A stretch of DNA of 64,000 bases from positions 2,046,001 through 2,110,000 of the forward strand of contig JAXRKN010000036.1 in assembly GCA_038502055.1 (NCBI GenBank). Direction: 5' to 3'. Of this stretch, positions 48,239 through 58,612 are shown piece after piece (position 1 is the stretch's first letter; each line of letters begins with the position of its first letter). Source of the stretch: Tanytarsus gracilentus (Eukaryota; Arthropoda; Insecta; Diptera; Chironomidae). The position numbers and the translations under genes were made by a program. The notes under the pieces were generated by a model, which saw nothing but the letters and a program-made list of their open reading frames with translations, searched no databases and was not told where the DNA came from.

Positions 48239-49085
48239 GAGCAAACACAAATATGTGGAGAGAAAAATATTTTTTTACGGATAAAATAAACAAGTGACAG
48301 TCACAACACCTCATTTTCCGGTTGTAAAACCAACACGTGTAAAATTTACTAATTTCCTCAAAACGCAACCAACTTACGCATGCATTTTGCTTAACAGATA
48401 AATTAATTTCCTCAATAATAGACAAAAAGCGCTTTCATCAGCACATAAATTGAGCATAAAATTCAATTAATTTCCACGCGGCATTGATAAGACTTCAAAA
48501 TTGATTTATTGCAATTGGAAAATTTGCAATCTACTTGCGTCGTGTACTTATTGTGTTGAGAGAACAAGAAAATTTTCTCATTCTGCTTTCATAAGCACTC
48601 TCGATATTGCATAAATTCCCATAAAAGCCATTAGCATATTTTCGAGTTCATCTGCAGAGATTTTCATCTCCTCCCGCCGCTATGATATTCCCTCTTTTTT
48701 TACAAAACAACAATGTCATCATGCAAATTTATTTATTATGATGTTTTGCGCAATTACTGTTTCTCAGCATAGCTTAAAGAAAAGAAGATGCGATGATAAA
48801 GTGAAGTGTCTCTCATAGAATTTTCTTTACAGATGGTAATGATGTTATTCAACTAAATTGCGATGGAACATTATGCACTCAGTTGAGTTCCGGTGGGCGG
48901 GGAGCACTTTTGGTGATATTTATGAAAGAAGAAAGAATTGTGGGTTAAATTGAAAAAGGTTGATTTTAATTTTTAATTTTGGGAGAATCAAAAGCGTTGC
49001 ATGAAAAAATTGATATTTTTAAGAATCTTTAAATTTTTCTCACCTTTCTGTAGCTTATGATTTTTTCTTGATACGTCATGTCTTG

Positions 49086-49234
49086 AAGGGGTGAAAAATT
49101 TGGATATTGAATTATTTAATTTTATTATTTATATCAAGTTTAAGTCTATAAACGAGTAGGTTTTTAATATTTATATAGTTTGCGTTTGTACTTGTCCATT
49201 GTTAAATATAATTACACACAAGTTTCTCACCCTT
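49086..49234. repeat. MITE-like element, AAGGGG..GAGAAA termini (copy 2, diverged)
   Basis: It starts AAGGGGTGAAAAATTTG (49086) and ends TTTCTCACCCTT (49223-49234), about 149 bp and AT-rich inside. The termini are inverted and match those of the copies at 34595-34779 and 61337-61466 with small losses. Confidence 0.5.
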
Positions 49235-49479
49235 GCCGCTTCTCACTTCACTTATTTTTTTCTCATCTTGTACCGGAACGAAGAAAAGAGATTGTAATGA
49301 AGGAAAAGAGATAATACTTAATACTTTAGCATTCTGCATAGTGGATGATACAAAAAAGCGACTTAAAAATGATATGAAAAACAAGATTGTTGTTAAGCTG
49401 CAAACTTTATCATCCTCTCATAGTCTTTAAATTTCTTTTTAATGTTTTCTCTCCCATTTCCTATCGTGACGGCTCTTTT

Positions 49480-49630
49480 TTTTAAAAATTTAATTTTTTT
49501 TTTTTTTTTTTTTTATTTTTGTTATTAAAAGAAAAATAAAAAAATTTTTTATTTGTTTTAATATTTTTTTTTTTTTTAAAATTTTTATTTTTAAAATTTT
49601 TTTTTATTTTTTTTTTTTTATTATTTTTTT
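49480..49630. repeat. Poly-T rich tract
   Basis: Long T runs interrupted by A-containing words, in effect low-complexity DNA of about 150 bp. It leads directly into the C-depleted tract downstream. Confidence 0.8.
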
Positions 49631-49639
49631 AATTTCAAT

Positions 49640-50340
49640 TTTTAATAAAGGTAGTTAAATTACGGCTTTTTTGTAAAGTGTTTGGCTGAAAGTATTAAAT
49701 ATAAATTATATTTGAATTTATAATGTTTTAATTTTAGAATTAAATAAATTTTGTTTTTTATGAGTTTAAATTGTAGATATGATGATTGAAAAAATAGGTG
49801 TTTTTTTTGTTTGTTTTTAGTCTCCTTTTGTCTTAAATTAATTTTAAGTGCTTTTTTTTGGTAAATAAATTTGTTTTTAAATTATTGTATGAAAATGAAA
49901 TTTGTTTTTTTTTTCTCGTGGAAATGTTGTAGGGTGTTTTATTTTTTGAATGTTTAAATTGTTCGTGATTTCGGTTTGGTGATTTCCGTTGTTGATTTTT
50001 TGCATATTTTTTATGGTCCAAAAGAATTAATTTTGTAATTATTATTATTTCTAATGATGTTTCTTTTGGTTTTCTGCCGTTGAAAAGAATTGGGGTACGA
50101 CAGGGGCGAGATTTCGAGGGAGTGGGTGAGTGGTGAGTTGAGGGTTGAGTATTGGGGTTGTAGAAATAGACGTATTTTTAAAAAGGTGAGATAGGGTGGG
50201 TGAATAAAATGGTTGTGGAGTTTTTAAAAGAGTTGTAGGGTTGTGGGTATGTGGTGGATTAGGGTTAGAGGGTTGGTTAACCCCTGTAAAATTGGATTCA
50301 TTCAAATTAGTAGTAAATAATGTGAAGGGGTAGAGAAATT
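49640..50340. repeat. C-depleted, G/T-skewed tract
   Basis: About 700 bp in which C is rare on the plus strand. The second half (50090-50290) is rich in G runs with a telomere-like ATTAGGGTTAGAGGG. Several G3-G4 runs are close enough to allow G-quadruplex folding. The asymmetry resembles the T-rich middle of the insertion at 46456-48165. Confidence 0.6.
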
Positions 50341-50368
50341 AGTTTAGCATGAATTTGAAATTTTATTA

Positions 50369-50415
50369 ACCGTTATTTTTTACACACCTGATATCGCAAG
50401 CGATATCAGCTGTGC
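50369..50415. repeat. Hairpin module B (shared with 48028-48095)
   Basis: The leader ACCGTTATTTTTTACACAC is followed by the perfect stem CTGATATCGC / GCGATATCAG (50388-50397 and 50400-50409) with a 2-base loop, then CTGTGCG. About 80 bp downstream comes AGAAGTGGG (50494), the same order of parts as at the 3' end of the insertion at 46456-48165. The two sites therefore look like the same end of one element family. Confidence 0.7.
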
Positions 50416-52883
50416 GAATCTGACCGGACAGATCAGAAAGAGCGAGAGAGAGAAAGAGAGAAAGAAATTAGATTGAGATAGTGAGTAGAAAAGAGAAGTG
50501 GGAATAAAAAAAAGGGTAAATGATGCTTCACCACTTTGATCTTAAATTCATTTTTCTCGTACTTGCGGTTGGTTGACCTTAATGTAGATTTTGTGTTTAT
50601 TATCAATCAAAATGAAGAAGTTCAACTTAAAGTTGATGAGCAAAAAAAATTGACGACATTCATCATCCCAAAATCGAATTTGTCCCATTTTTATCACATA
50701 GGCATCCTTTGTTGTGGCATCCCGAAAATCCTCTTAACTCACCTCCCACTCCAAATTATTCACATGCACTCACACACGTCATGATCATGATACGGGAGAG
50801 AGAGAGAAGGAGAGTCAGACGTGTCATCAATCAACATGTTGTTGATGAGAAAAGTTGACAAATTAAGAGGTTCACAAGAGCAAAAAGTGAAGTCACGTTT
50901 ACGTCCCTGTCGAGAGTGAATGAACAGAAAAATGACTCAGTTCATTACACTTAATTGATGAATGTTTTTATGGTATTTTGAATATACAGTCGAGCATTTA
51001 ATCTCACCGAGTGTGGGAGAAAAATCGATTTGGCATTCCATTGATGCTCTTACGTGCGGTTAAATCTATTTTTCTCTTTCCCCCTCACTTTTCTTTTCAG
51101 CTCAATCAATTGAATCATTGCCCTTCGGTGTGATGTTGGGGATTCTTTCTATGGCTTTCTAATGGCCAGATATCACATCATATTTTTCACATTCACTTCA
51201 ATTTGCATGCATAAATGTGTTGAACATTCTTTACATTGACTCAGTCCTTTCACTGTCTTCCCTCTTTATTTTATGACTTCATTTAATATTTTTTTAACCA
51301 TACTTTATTTCCGTTAAAATTTTAAAATTTAAAAAATAATCTAATTTTTAAGAGAAGACTTTCAATTTTCCCGCAAATAGATGAAAAATGGGATGGAATG
51401 CAAAGTACATTTATAATGTCCATTAAATATTTATGGTCAAAATCATTTGTGTTATTCATACGACCCTGAATTACTTTTTTCCTCTTTCAAACTTCCCCAT
51501 CTTGTTCACATCATCTCTAGACTGCTTGAGAGTGCCGTTTTCTCCTCGTGCATATCATGATTGTGGAATTTTTCACACAGCAGCACTCCATAAATGTACA
51601 ATTTTTGTGGCATGTTTTTGCGGTCTGCAACGCTTATCAAGTTGACTCACTTTTTTCACACAGAACGAAGTTATCCTGCTGCTGCTGAAATGGTGTCGTA
51701 ATTAAAAATTCAAATACTCGAGACTTGCTGTGTGGGAGTGTTGAAAGTGTCAAAACAATATGATTAATTAAAAATTTATTATCAGCTTTAAAATCCTACT
51801 GTGCAGACGTGTGAGAGATTGAGAAATATGGTAAATGAGTCAACACATATATGTGACATGATGAGAAAGTTAAGAAGTCTGTGAATGAAATAATGCTTTC
51901 GGGTTTATGTTGCGGATGTTCTTCTCCTGCCACTTTGGATAACTTCACAGAAAATTAAGAGGGTGATAATGATTTTGATTTATTACTTGATGATGACATT
52001 ATTTTATAATTAATGGCTTTTTATTAATTTTGATATGTTATAAATTAACTTTTTGATGCTTAAAATACCTTTTTATGTATTTTTTTATATTAAACAAATT
52101 TGCCAAAAAATTTTAATGAGGCAAGTCTAAAAAATCACCAATTTCATCTCATTATGATAATCTTCAATTTTTCTTTTTGAAATTAATTAAAATCCGTCTA
52201 TCCAATGGTACGAAAAGAAAATTGTGTTTTGAAATTTTCTCCACGTTTGGCGAACAACTAAACAACTGAAAGTCTGGCGAGAAGAAAAGTTTTCCCTCTT
52301 TTTTCAATTGTCTTTTTATTTTAAATTTTGGTTTATGGTTTTCGAATGAAATTAAATTTCTTTCCTTTTAGCATCAGATTTTATGTGGAACAGAAAACTT
52401 TTTCATTCTTTCGCTCGTTTTCACAAAAGTGTAATGAATTGAAATTAAAATTGCTTTTAATTTCTTGCTGCAGTGATTTCATTTCTCATTTTTGTGGATT
52501 GGGTTAAATGGTATATCGCGATATCTTGGTAATGGCAACAGCTGAAGATAAAAATTATCTGTTAAGTGGATAAGCTGGTCGAAATTATAAACGTTTAGGT
52601 CATAGAAAATTTTTTGGGATGGATTGTAGATTCTGAGCTAAATAAAACACATGTAGAGAATAATTTTCTATGCAATACATCCCATTATTCCCAAATTTTT
52701 ACTTTACTCTTTAAACTGACACAAATTAAAAGAATTTGAATACCATTTAATTAATTTAATTAAAGATTCTTAATTTTTCAACATTATTGTAACGGTCATT
52801 AAAAATTTGAATTTATTTTTTCGCATAATCCGCGCCTTAAATGCGTTTGCGGCTTGTGTAAGTTTTGTTTTCATTTGGCGGCG

Positions 52884-53775
52884 ATGTTGAGTTTTATTTT
52901 AAGAAAAATAAAATTTACGCAATCATCTTTAAAAACAAACTGTCATGGACTTTATTTAATTAGAGCACTCAGCACATCAAATCAGCTAGTTGAGAGTGAG
53001 TTTTGTTTTACACAACTGTCATTAAAATGATTTTAAATTTTTAAATTGTTTTAGATGAAGCTAAAGAAGTTCCAATGGAATTTTCAGGCCATTGGCCGAA
53101 TGATGTTAAACTCGCATTTCTAAAGGACGTAAAAGTCATTGAAGACTTTGTAACTGCTGAGGAAGAAGCGTCAGTTATAGACGAAATAGAGCCTTATCTA
53201 AAACGAATGAGATACGAAAGAGATCACTGGGATGATGCTATTCAAGGTAATATTTAACTAACTAATTACTTCTTTATCTGATTGTTTTTCTATGCTTTTT
53301 TTAAGGTTTTCGAGAGACTGAACGAAAATCGTGGTTCCCAAAAAACCGAGAGGTCTTAAACAAAATTATCCAACGTTCATTTCCCAACTCACCGACCTTG
53401 CCTCATATTCATGTGCTCGATCTTGAACCTGATGGAGTTATAAAGCCGCACGTCGATTCAGTACGATACTGTGGAAATACAATTAGTGGCATCTCGTTAT
53501 TAACTGACAGCGTTATGAGATTTGTTCAGTCAACAGTAGACCCTTATAAAGCTTCAGACGATTATCGAAATCAACCAAAAGAGAGCAATTTAGACTTATA
53601 CTCATGTAAAGTGCTTCTCAGGCGAAGATCATTGTACATAATGTCTCATAGTTCGAGATATAATTTCACACATGAAATTCTCAAGAACGAGGAATCATTT
53701 ATCAATGGAGAGCAGATAGTGAAAGGAAGACGAATATCAATTATTTGTCGCAATGAACCAGAGAGTGAGGAATAA
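52884..53775 (+). CDS. ALKBH7: Alpha-ketoglutarate-dependent dioxygenase ALKBH7, mitochondrial
   Basis: AlkB-family Fe(II)/2-oxoglutarate dioxygenase of the mitochondrial matrix; the mammalian protein promotes programmed necrosis and influences fatty-acid metabolism and mitochondrial RNA. Exons 52884-52995, 53055-53246 and 53306-53775 join in phase to 257 residues. Exon 1 (MLSFILRKIKFTQSSLK...LIRALST) is a basic, acid-free leader typical of a mitochondrial presequence. The core shows MRYERDHWDDAIQGFRETE, HIHVLDLEPDGVIKPHVDS and FTHEILKNEESF. Predicted iron ligands are His150, Asp152 and His224, with the 2-oxoglutarate arginine at Arg244 in KGRRISIICR. A polar insert of about 20 residues (about 180-199) follows SVMRFVQS. 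The stop codon is embedded in AATAAA. The next gene converges, stops 33 bp apart. Confidence 0.93.
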
Positions 53776-53808
53776 AATTATTTATTAGACATATTTACGT
53801 GGAAAAAC

Positions 53809-55067
53809 TCAAACATTATATTTTTTTCCTTTCAAAATGATGCGGAGGTTGGGATGCAAGGGAAGAACATCTTGAGAGCTCTTGACAAACTCTTTTCCCA
53901 TTTCTTCACATCTCAATCGTTCCCTCTCAACCTTCATCAACTCTTCCTCGAGCTTTTGCTTTTCGGCTAAACGATTTAATTCGTCCTGTTTTTGCTGCTC
54001 TAAAAGTTCTTGACCATAACGGAAACTTTTTAAACGATGCTGCCACTTTTCTTCCTTCAACAATTCTCGTTCTTTCGTTTCTTTTTGATTGAAGAATTGA
54101 TTGTATTCCTGCTCCATAATAGCCTCACGTGCTTTCTGCTTTTGTTTTTCGTTTATTTGAAAAACTTGACCATAGCGAGCGGTTTCATTGACAGCAACTC
54201 GTTTTTTATAAAACTCGCATCTTTTAGCCCAATTTTCATCACATTTCAATCGACGCATATCTTCAATTAATTTTTTCTGCTCACTCTCTTCGGTCTCATT
54301 TTGATGACGAGCCATTCTGAGAAAGTCGAGATAGTGTTCAACTTCACGCTTAAAATAAGCTTGTTCACCTTTACGAGCCTCTTCCTCTCGCTGCAATTCC
54401 TTGCGAATTTCTTCGTTGAAAATTTGATCAATTTTAAGTTCACGCTCGAGTTGCTGCTTTTTAATTTCTCGATTCTCATAAATTTGCTTATGAATTTCGT
54501 CTTTTAATGCTTCACGTTTTTTGAAGTCACTTCGAATTTTTTCAATTTTGTCTTCATTGTCCTTTTGAATGTCCTTCGCAAACTGCTTGTTCCACTCATT
54601 AATTTCCTCATCAATTCTTTCTCGGTCAATTTTGTCGATCATTTGCTGCTTTAAAACATTTTGGACAGCTTTTCCTTCATTAACTCGCTTATCAAATTCT
54701 GATTTTTCTCTCAATGTTTTATGCTCAAAATCGCGACATAAAATTGAATGCCATGCTTGATCTAAATCGATTTTCTCTTGAAGTCTCAACTTTTGATCTT
54801 TAATTTGTTCCAATTGACATAATTTTGAGTCTCTCAACAGTTGATTCCTCAATGAAGGACGAATTTCATCGCAATCGTTTCTAATTTAAATTATAAAATA
54901 ATTAATTAATGTTTTATTGAATTGAAATTAACTCACATGAATTTTTTTAACATGCTTTTCTTTAAAAAATTCTCATCTGCTTTTCTTTGTTGCTCCTTCC
55001 AAGCATTCATGCGATTAATTCGATCCTGGAGTGAGTCATTAGCACTGCGAGGTGTAAGGGAATCCAT
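53809..55067 (-). CDS. TPH-domain coiled-coil protein, probably axonemal (CFAP53/CFAP210/MNS1-like)
   Basis: Two exons (55067-54937 and 54880-53809) give 400 residues. Almost the whole protein is charged alpha-helix rich in E, K, R and Q without prolines, as in trichohyalin-plectin-homology proteins that sit inside ciliary doublet microtubules. It ends in a non-helical tail (DVLPLHPNLRIILKGKKYNV) reminiscent of the VLP...HP end of CFAP53, but it is shorter than vertebrate CFAP53, so the exact orthologue is uncertain. The start is the ATG at 55067; the frame upstream lacks another ATG. An X-box-like site lies 55 bp upstream, which supports a ciliary role. Its polyadenylation signal (53786-53781) lies just past the ALKBH7 stop. 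Confidence 0.7.
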
Positions 55068-55121
55068 ATTAATGAAAATTGAATGAAAAAATTTCGATAC
55101 AAACAGAAATGTCAAAAAACC

Positions 55122-55136
55122 GTTACTAGGAGCAAC
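55122..55136. promoter_or_regulatory. X-box-like site in the TPH gene / LIG3 bidirectional promoter
   Basis: GTTACTAGGAGCAAC consists of half-sites GTTACT and AGCAAC spaced by 3 nt. It fits the RFX consensus GTNRCC(N0-3)RGYAAC with one mismatch. The start codons of the two divergent genes flank it at 55067 (minus) and 55163 or 55241 (plus). Confidence 0.55.
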
Positions 55137-55162
55137 CACGCGTTGCTAAGATTTTGAATTTC

Positions 55163-57868
55163 ATGTTTATGTTTTTGTTTACATTTTTTAAAGAGACCAA
55201 AGAAAACTTTTTTAATTTATTGAAATTTAATAAAACAGAGATGAACAACGATGATTTGAAGTCATATTCGGTTGAGCGAGCAAAGCAAGGACGAGCCAAG
55301 TGCAAGAAATGCAAAAATTCATGCGAGGTTTGTAAAATAAAGTGAAATATTATAAAATTTATAGAAAAGATGAAATTCAATTTTAAATTTCAGAAAGGTG
55401 AACTTCGTGTTGCTAAAGTAATGCCAAATGGACCTTTCGGCGAGGGTCCGATGAGCTTATGGTACCATTTAGACTGCTTTGCGGAAGTTAAAAAGAATCC
55501 CAGATCAAATCTGAAGTCACTTCAATCGTCAAACGAAATATCAGGATTCGATTTACTCGAAGAAGACGATCAAAAATTAATTATCAGAAAGTTAGGTATC
55601 ATAAAAAAAGCTCCGATTGCTCCATCAACCAGCAAGTTAGTCAGTCCAACGAAAGCGATCAATAGCGATGACAATCTCTTTCAAAATTTCGTAATTTTGG
55701 TTCAAAAAGTTGCAAATGAGCCGAGCTACAACAGCAAAAGTTCAATAATTAAGCAGTACATAACGAAGGGAACTTCAAAGAAAAGATTTGAAGGACATTT
55801 GGAAACATGGCTGACTCTCTTAATGCCTCACATCGACTCGCGAGTTTACAATCTAAAAGACAAGCAGATTGTTAAGCTCTTTTCACGTATTTTTGGCCTC
55901 AAACAAGACGACCTCCTTCAGGACCTCTACTCTGGCGATGTATCTGAGACAATTGCCAAATTTTTTCCTCTCTCTCACACCATAAAGCCAGTTAAAGAAA
56001 GTGATCTAACTGTTTTCGATGTAAATAAACTTCTTGATGAGCTCAGCAAGTCAGGAATGGAGGATGCTCAAACAAATTTGCTAGAATCAATTTGTAAGCG
56101 ATGCACAGCCAGCTCCTTAAAGACAATCGTCCGACTCATTATTCGTGATTTGAAAATGAATTGTCGAGAACGCCACGTGCTCGACGCTCTTCATGAAGAT
56201 GCATACAATGCATTCCAAAAATCACGAGACCTGAAGATAATATTAAAGCAATTCTGTGGTGGTGCTGGGGAAGGAAGTAGTTCAAAGTCATCGGGATTAA
56301 ATGTAATGACTGCAATATCACCAATGCTTGCCGAAGCTTGTAAAGATTTTGATAAAGCGCTCAAAAAATGCCCGAAAGGATTCTACAGCGAAATTAAATA
56401 CGACGGAGAGAGAGTTCAAATTCATAAACGAGGCACTGAATTTAAATTCTTCAGCCGAAATTTGAAGCCAGTTCAAGAGCATAAAATTGCTAAACTTAAA
56501 ACTTACTTACCCAAAGCTTTTCCATCAGCAACTGATCTCATATTAGATTCGGAAATTATCATGGTTGACTCAAAAACGGGTAATATACTGCCGTTTGGAT
56601 CGCTTGGTAAACATAAAAAGGAAGAACATTCTAATGCTGTGGCATGCTTTTTCATCTTTGACTGTCTCTACTATAACGGCGATGACTTGACATCTAAAAC
56701 ACTAACAGAGCGTAAAAAATTCCTTGAATCTAATTTGCAACCCATTAAGCATCACATCGAACTATCGGAATATCGTTTATTGACGAAGAAAAATGAACTC
56801 GTTGATATGACTAAAGAAGTGCTTCGAAAAGGATTGGAAGGTCTCGTTCTCAAAGGCATTGACACTATCTATGAGCCAGGGAAGCGAAGATGGTTGAAGG
56901 TAAAAAAGGATTATTTGCTTCAAGGTAGCATAGCTGACACTGCAGATCTTGTGATTCTTGGATGTTATTATGGTAGTGGAAAATTGGGAAATTACTACAG
57001 CATCTTCTTGGTTGGATGCTACGATGAGAGCAATAAAGTGTGGAAAACAGTAACAAAAGTTCATAGCGGATTAACTGACGCGGAAGTTGAACGAATGCAC
57101 AAGAGACTTAAACCTTTGGTTGATGATTGCAGCACAAATAAGGCACTTCCACCTTGGGTACAAATTGACCGTTCACTTATTCCAAACGTCATCGCTAAAG
57201 ATCCCTCAAAGATGCCAGTGCTTGAAGTGATGGCAGCAGAATTTACAGACTCTGATGTTCACACTGCAAATTCAATATCGATGAGGTTTCCTCGCATCGT
57301 TAAAATAAGAGACGATAAATCACCGAAAGAAGCGACGACCTTAAAAGAATTAACGCATTTATATGAGGAGTCAAAATCGGGCATGAACATTGATGAATTG
57401 AATAAATTGAAGAGCAACAGCGAGTCATTCCAGTTGAACGATAACACACCAACATCACCAGCGATTGAAAAAAAGTCAAAAGCAGTCAAGCGTAAAAGCA
57501 GCGATAACGATGATGAAATATCAAGAGATGACGAAGGTGAAACGAGTGTGAAGAAAAAGAAGAAAGTAGAAGATGAAATTGATAGCAAGGAAGTTATCTT
57601 CAAGGAGTTTTTATTGTTGAACGCAAGCAATTTAACCGATGATGACATTAAGTGTTTTAAAGAACTTGGAGGGAAGACGACAGAAAATTCAAAGGAAGCA
57701 AATTTGGTGCTTCATGATGACAAAGAGTTCAACGAATCTCTTGACAGTTTGCGGGAAAAATACACACCACGCTGTCGACATTATCAAAAATCTTGGCTTA
57801 CAGAGTGTTTTGCTAAAAATACACTTGTTAATCCGATTCAATATTTTGTAGTGCTCAGACAAGCGTAA
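55163..57868 (+). CDS. LIG3: DNA ligase III (ATP-dependent)
   Basis: Seals nicks in base-excision and single-strand-break repair and maintains mitochondrial DNA. Exons 55163-55327 and 55394-57868. Starting at ATG 55241 gives 853 residues; an in-frame ATG at 55163 adds 26. Domain order: PARP-type zinc finger (CKKC ... HLDC) in the first 70 residues; DNA-binding domain; nucleotidyltransferase with SEIKYDGERVQIHKR, whose adenylated lysine is residue 364 counted from 55241; OB fold; a basic nuclear-type linker (KKKSKAVKRKSSD, KKKKK); and a C-terminal BRCT-like region ending WLTECFAKNTLVNP. A BRCT at the end argues for LIG3 over LIG1. The N-terminal extension MFMFLFTFFKETKENFF is hydrophobic and could direct a mitochondrial isoform. 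AATAAA lies at 57975. Confidence 0.95.
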
Positions 57869-58425
57869 AATTGCCTTTCACTCAGAAAATTTTCATTTAA
57901 TTTTTCCATTGTTAAAATTATGTAATTATGTTATTGCAAAGCATTGTTAACATCCCATGGAAATACGGGTATAAAATAAAGATTAAATGAATTATTTAAC
58001 AATAAGATTTTTAAAAAATTAATTAAATTTTAATTGGCATACAAGATATCAATCACATGTTGAACTTTTCAATTGAAAGTAAAGAAAATTCTAAGGAATT
58101 GTTTTGTTCGAAAAAAAAACTATCTGAATGTCAGCGCACTTTATCTTTCACACAAAGACGTCATCGTTCTAAACTTGACACTTCTAAATGAAGATAACTC
58201 TATCGTCATTGATATCCCTTAAGAATTATGAAATTTACGCAACAAGTGTTGAATTATCAACAATCTAGTAAAGTTCATTTGCGGAGCTTTTACGTGAAGC
58301 TTTTCCGATGTGGTGGCATCTGCGCTTTATAAATTTGCAGGGTGTTTTTAGGATTTTATCTCGATGAAATTTTATCCTTACTCCCGACCTGACATCGCAT
58401 CGTGAAATACGAGAGAGGACAAACC

Positions 58426-58432
58426 TATAAAA
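58426..58432 (+). promoter_or_regulatory. Probable TATA box of NPLP1
   Basis: TATAAAA at 58426-58432 would start transcription near 58456, giving a leader of roughly 155 nt before the ATG at 58613. Neuropeptide genes often have such core promoters. The call is by motif and position. Confidence 0.5.
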
Positions 58433-58612
58433 GAAGTCCAAATCGCCAGTAATACACCACTCGAACACGTTAAGTCTTGAAGTGAACATCAAATAGTAAA
58501 AAAATACAGGATAAATTTTGGTGTCAAAAATTTAGTTAATTTGTGTAGTTTTAAATTTTGTGTTTAAAATAATTAACTGCAAAAGTTCAGTTAGAAGGAA
58601 AAATTAAAAATA

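Larger units (their letters stand above)
48239..52883. other. Intergenic stretch with repeats, no gene recognised
   Basis: Between the duplication and ALKBH7 I see a MITE-like element (49086-49234), a poly-T tract (about 49480-49630), a C-depleted G/T-rich tract (about 49640-50340) and hairpin module B. The remainder is AT-rich. Open frames are low-complexity, for example a Pro/Thr/Asn-rich minus-strand frame at 50305-50051 produced by the G/T skew. Confidence 0.55.

Noticed and set aside
50051..50305. Pro/Thr/Asn-rich frame on the minus strand
   Set aside because: Created by the C-depleted G/T skew of the plus strand; low complexity rather than a gene.
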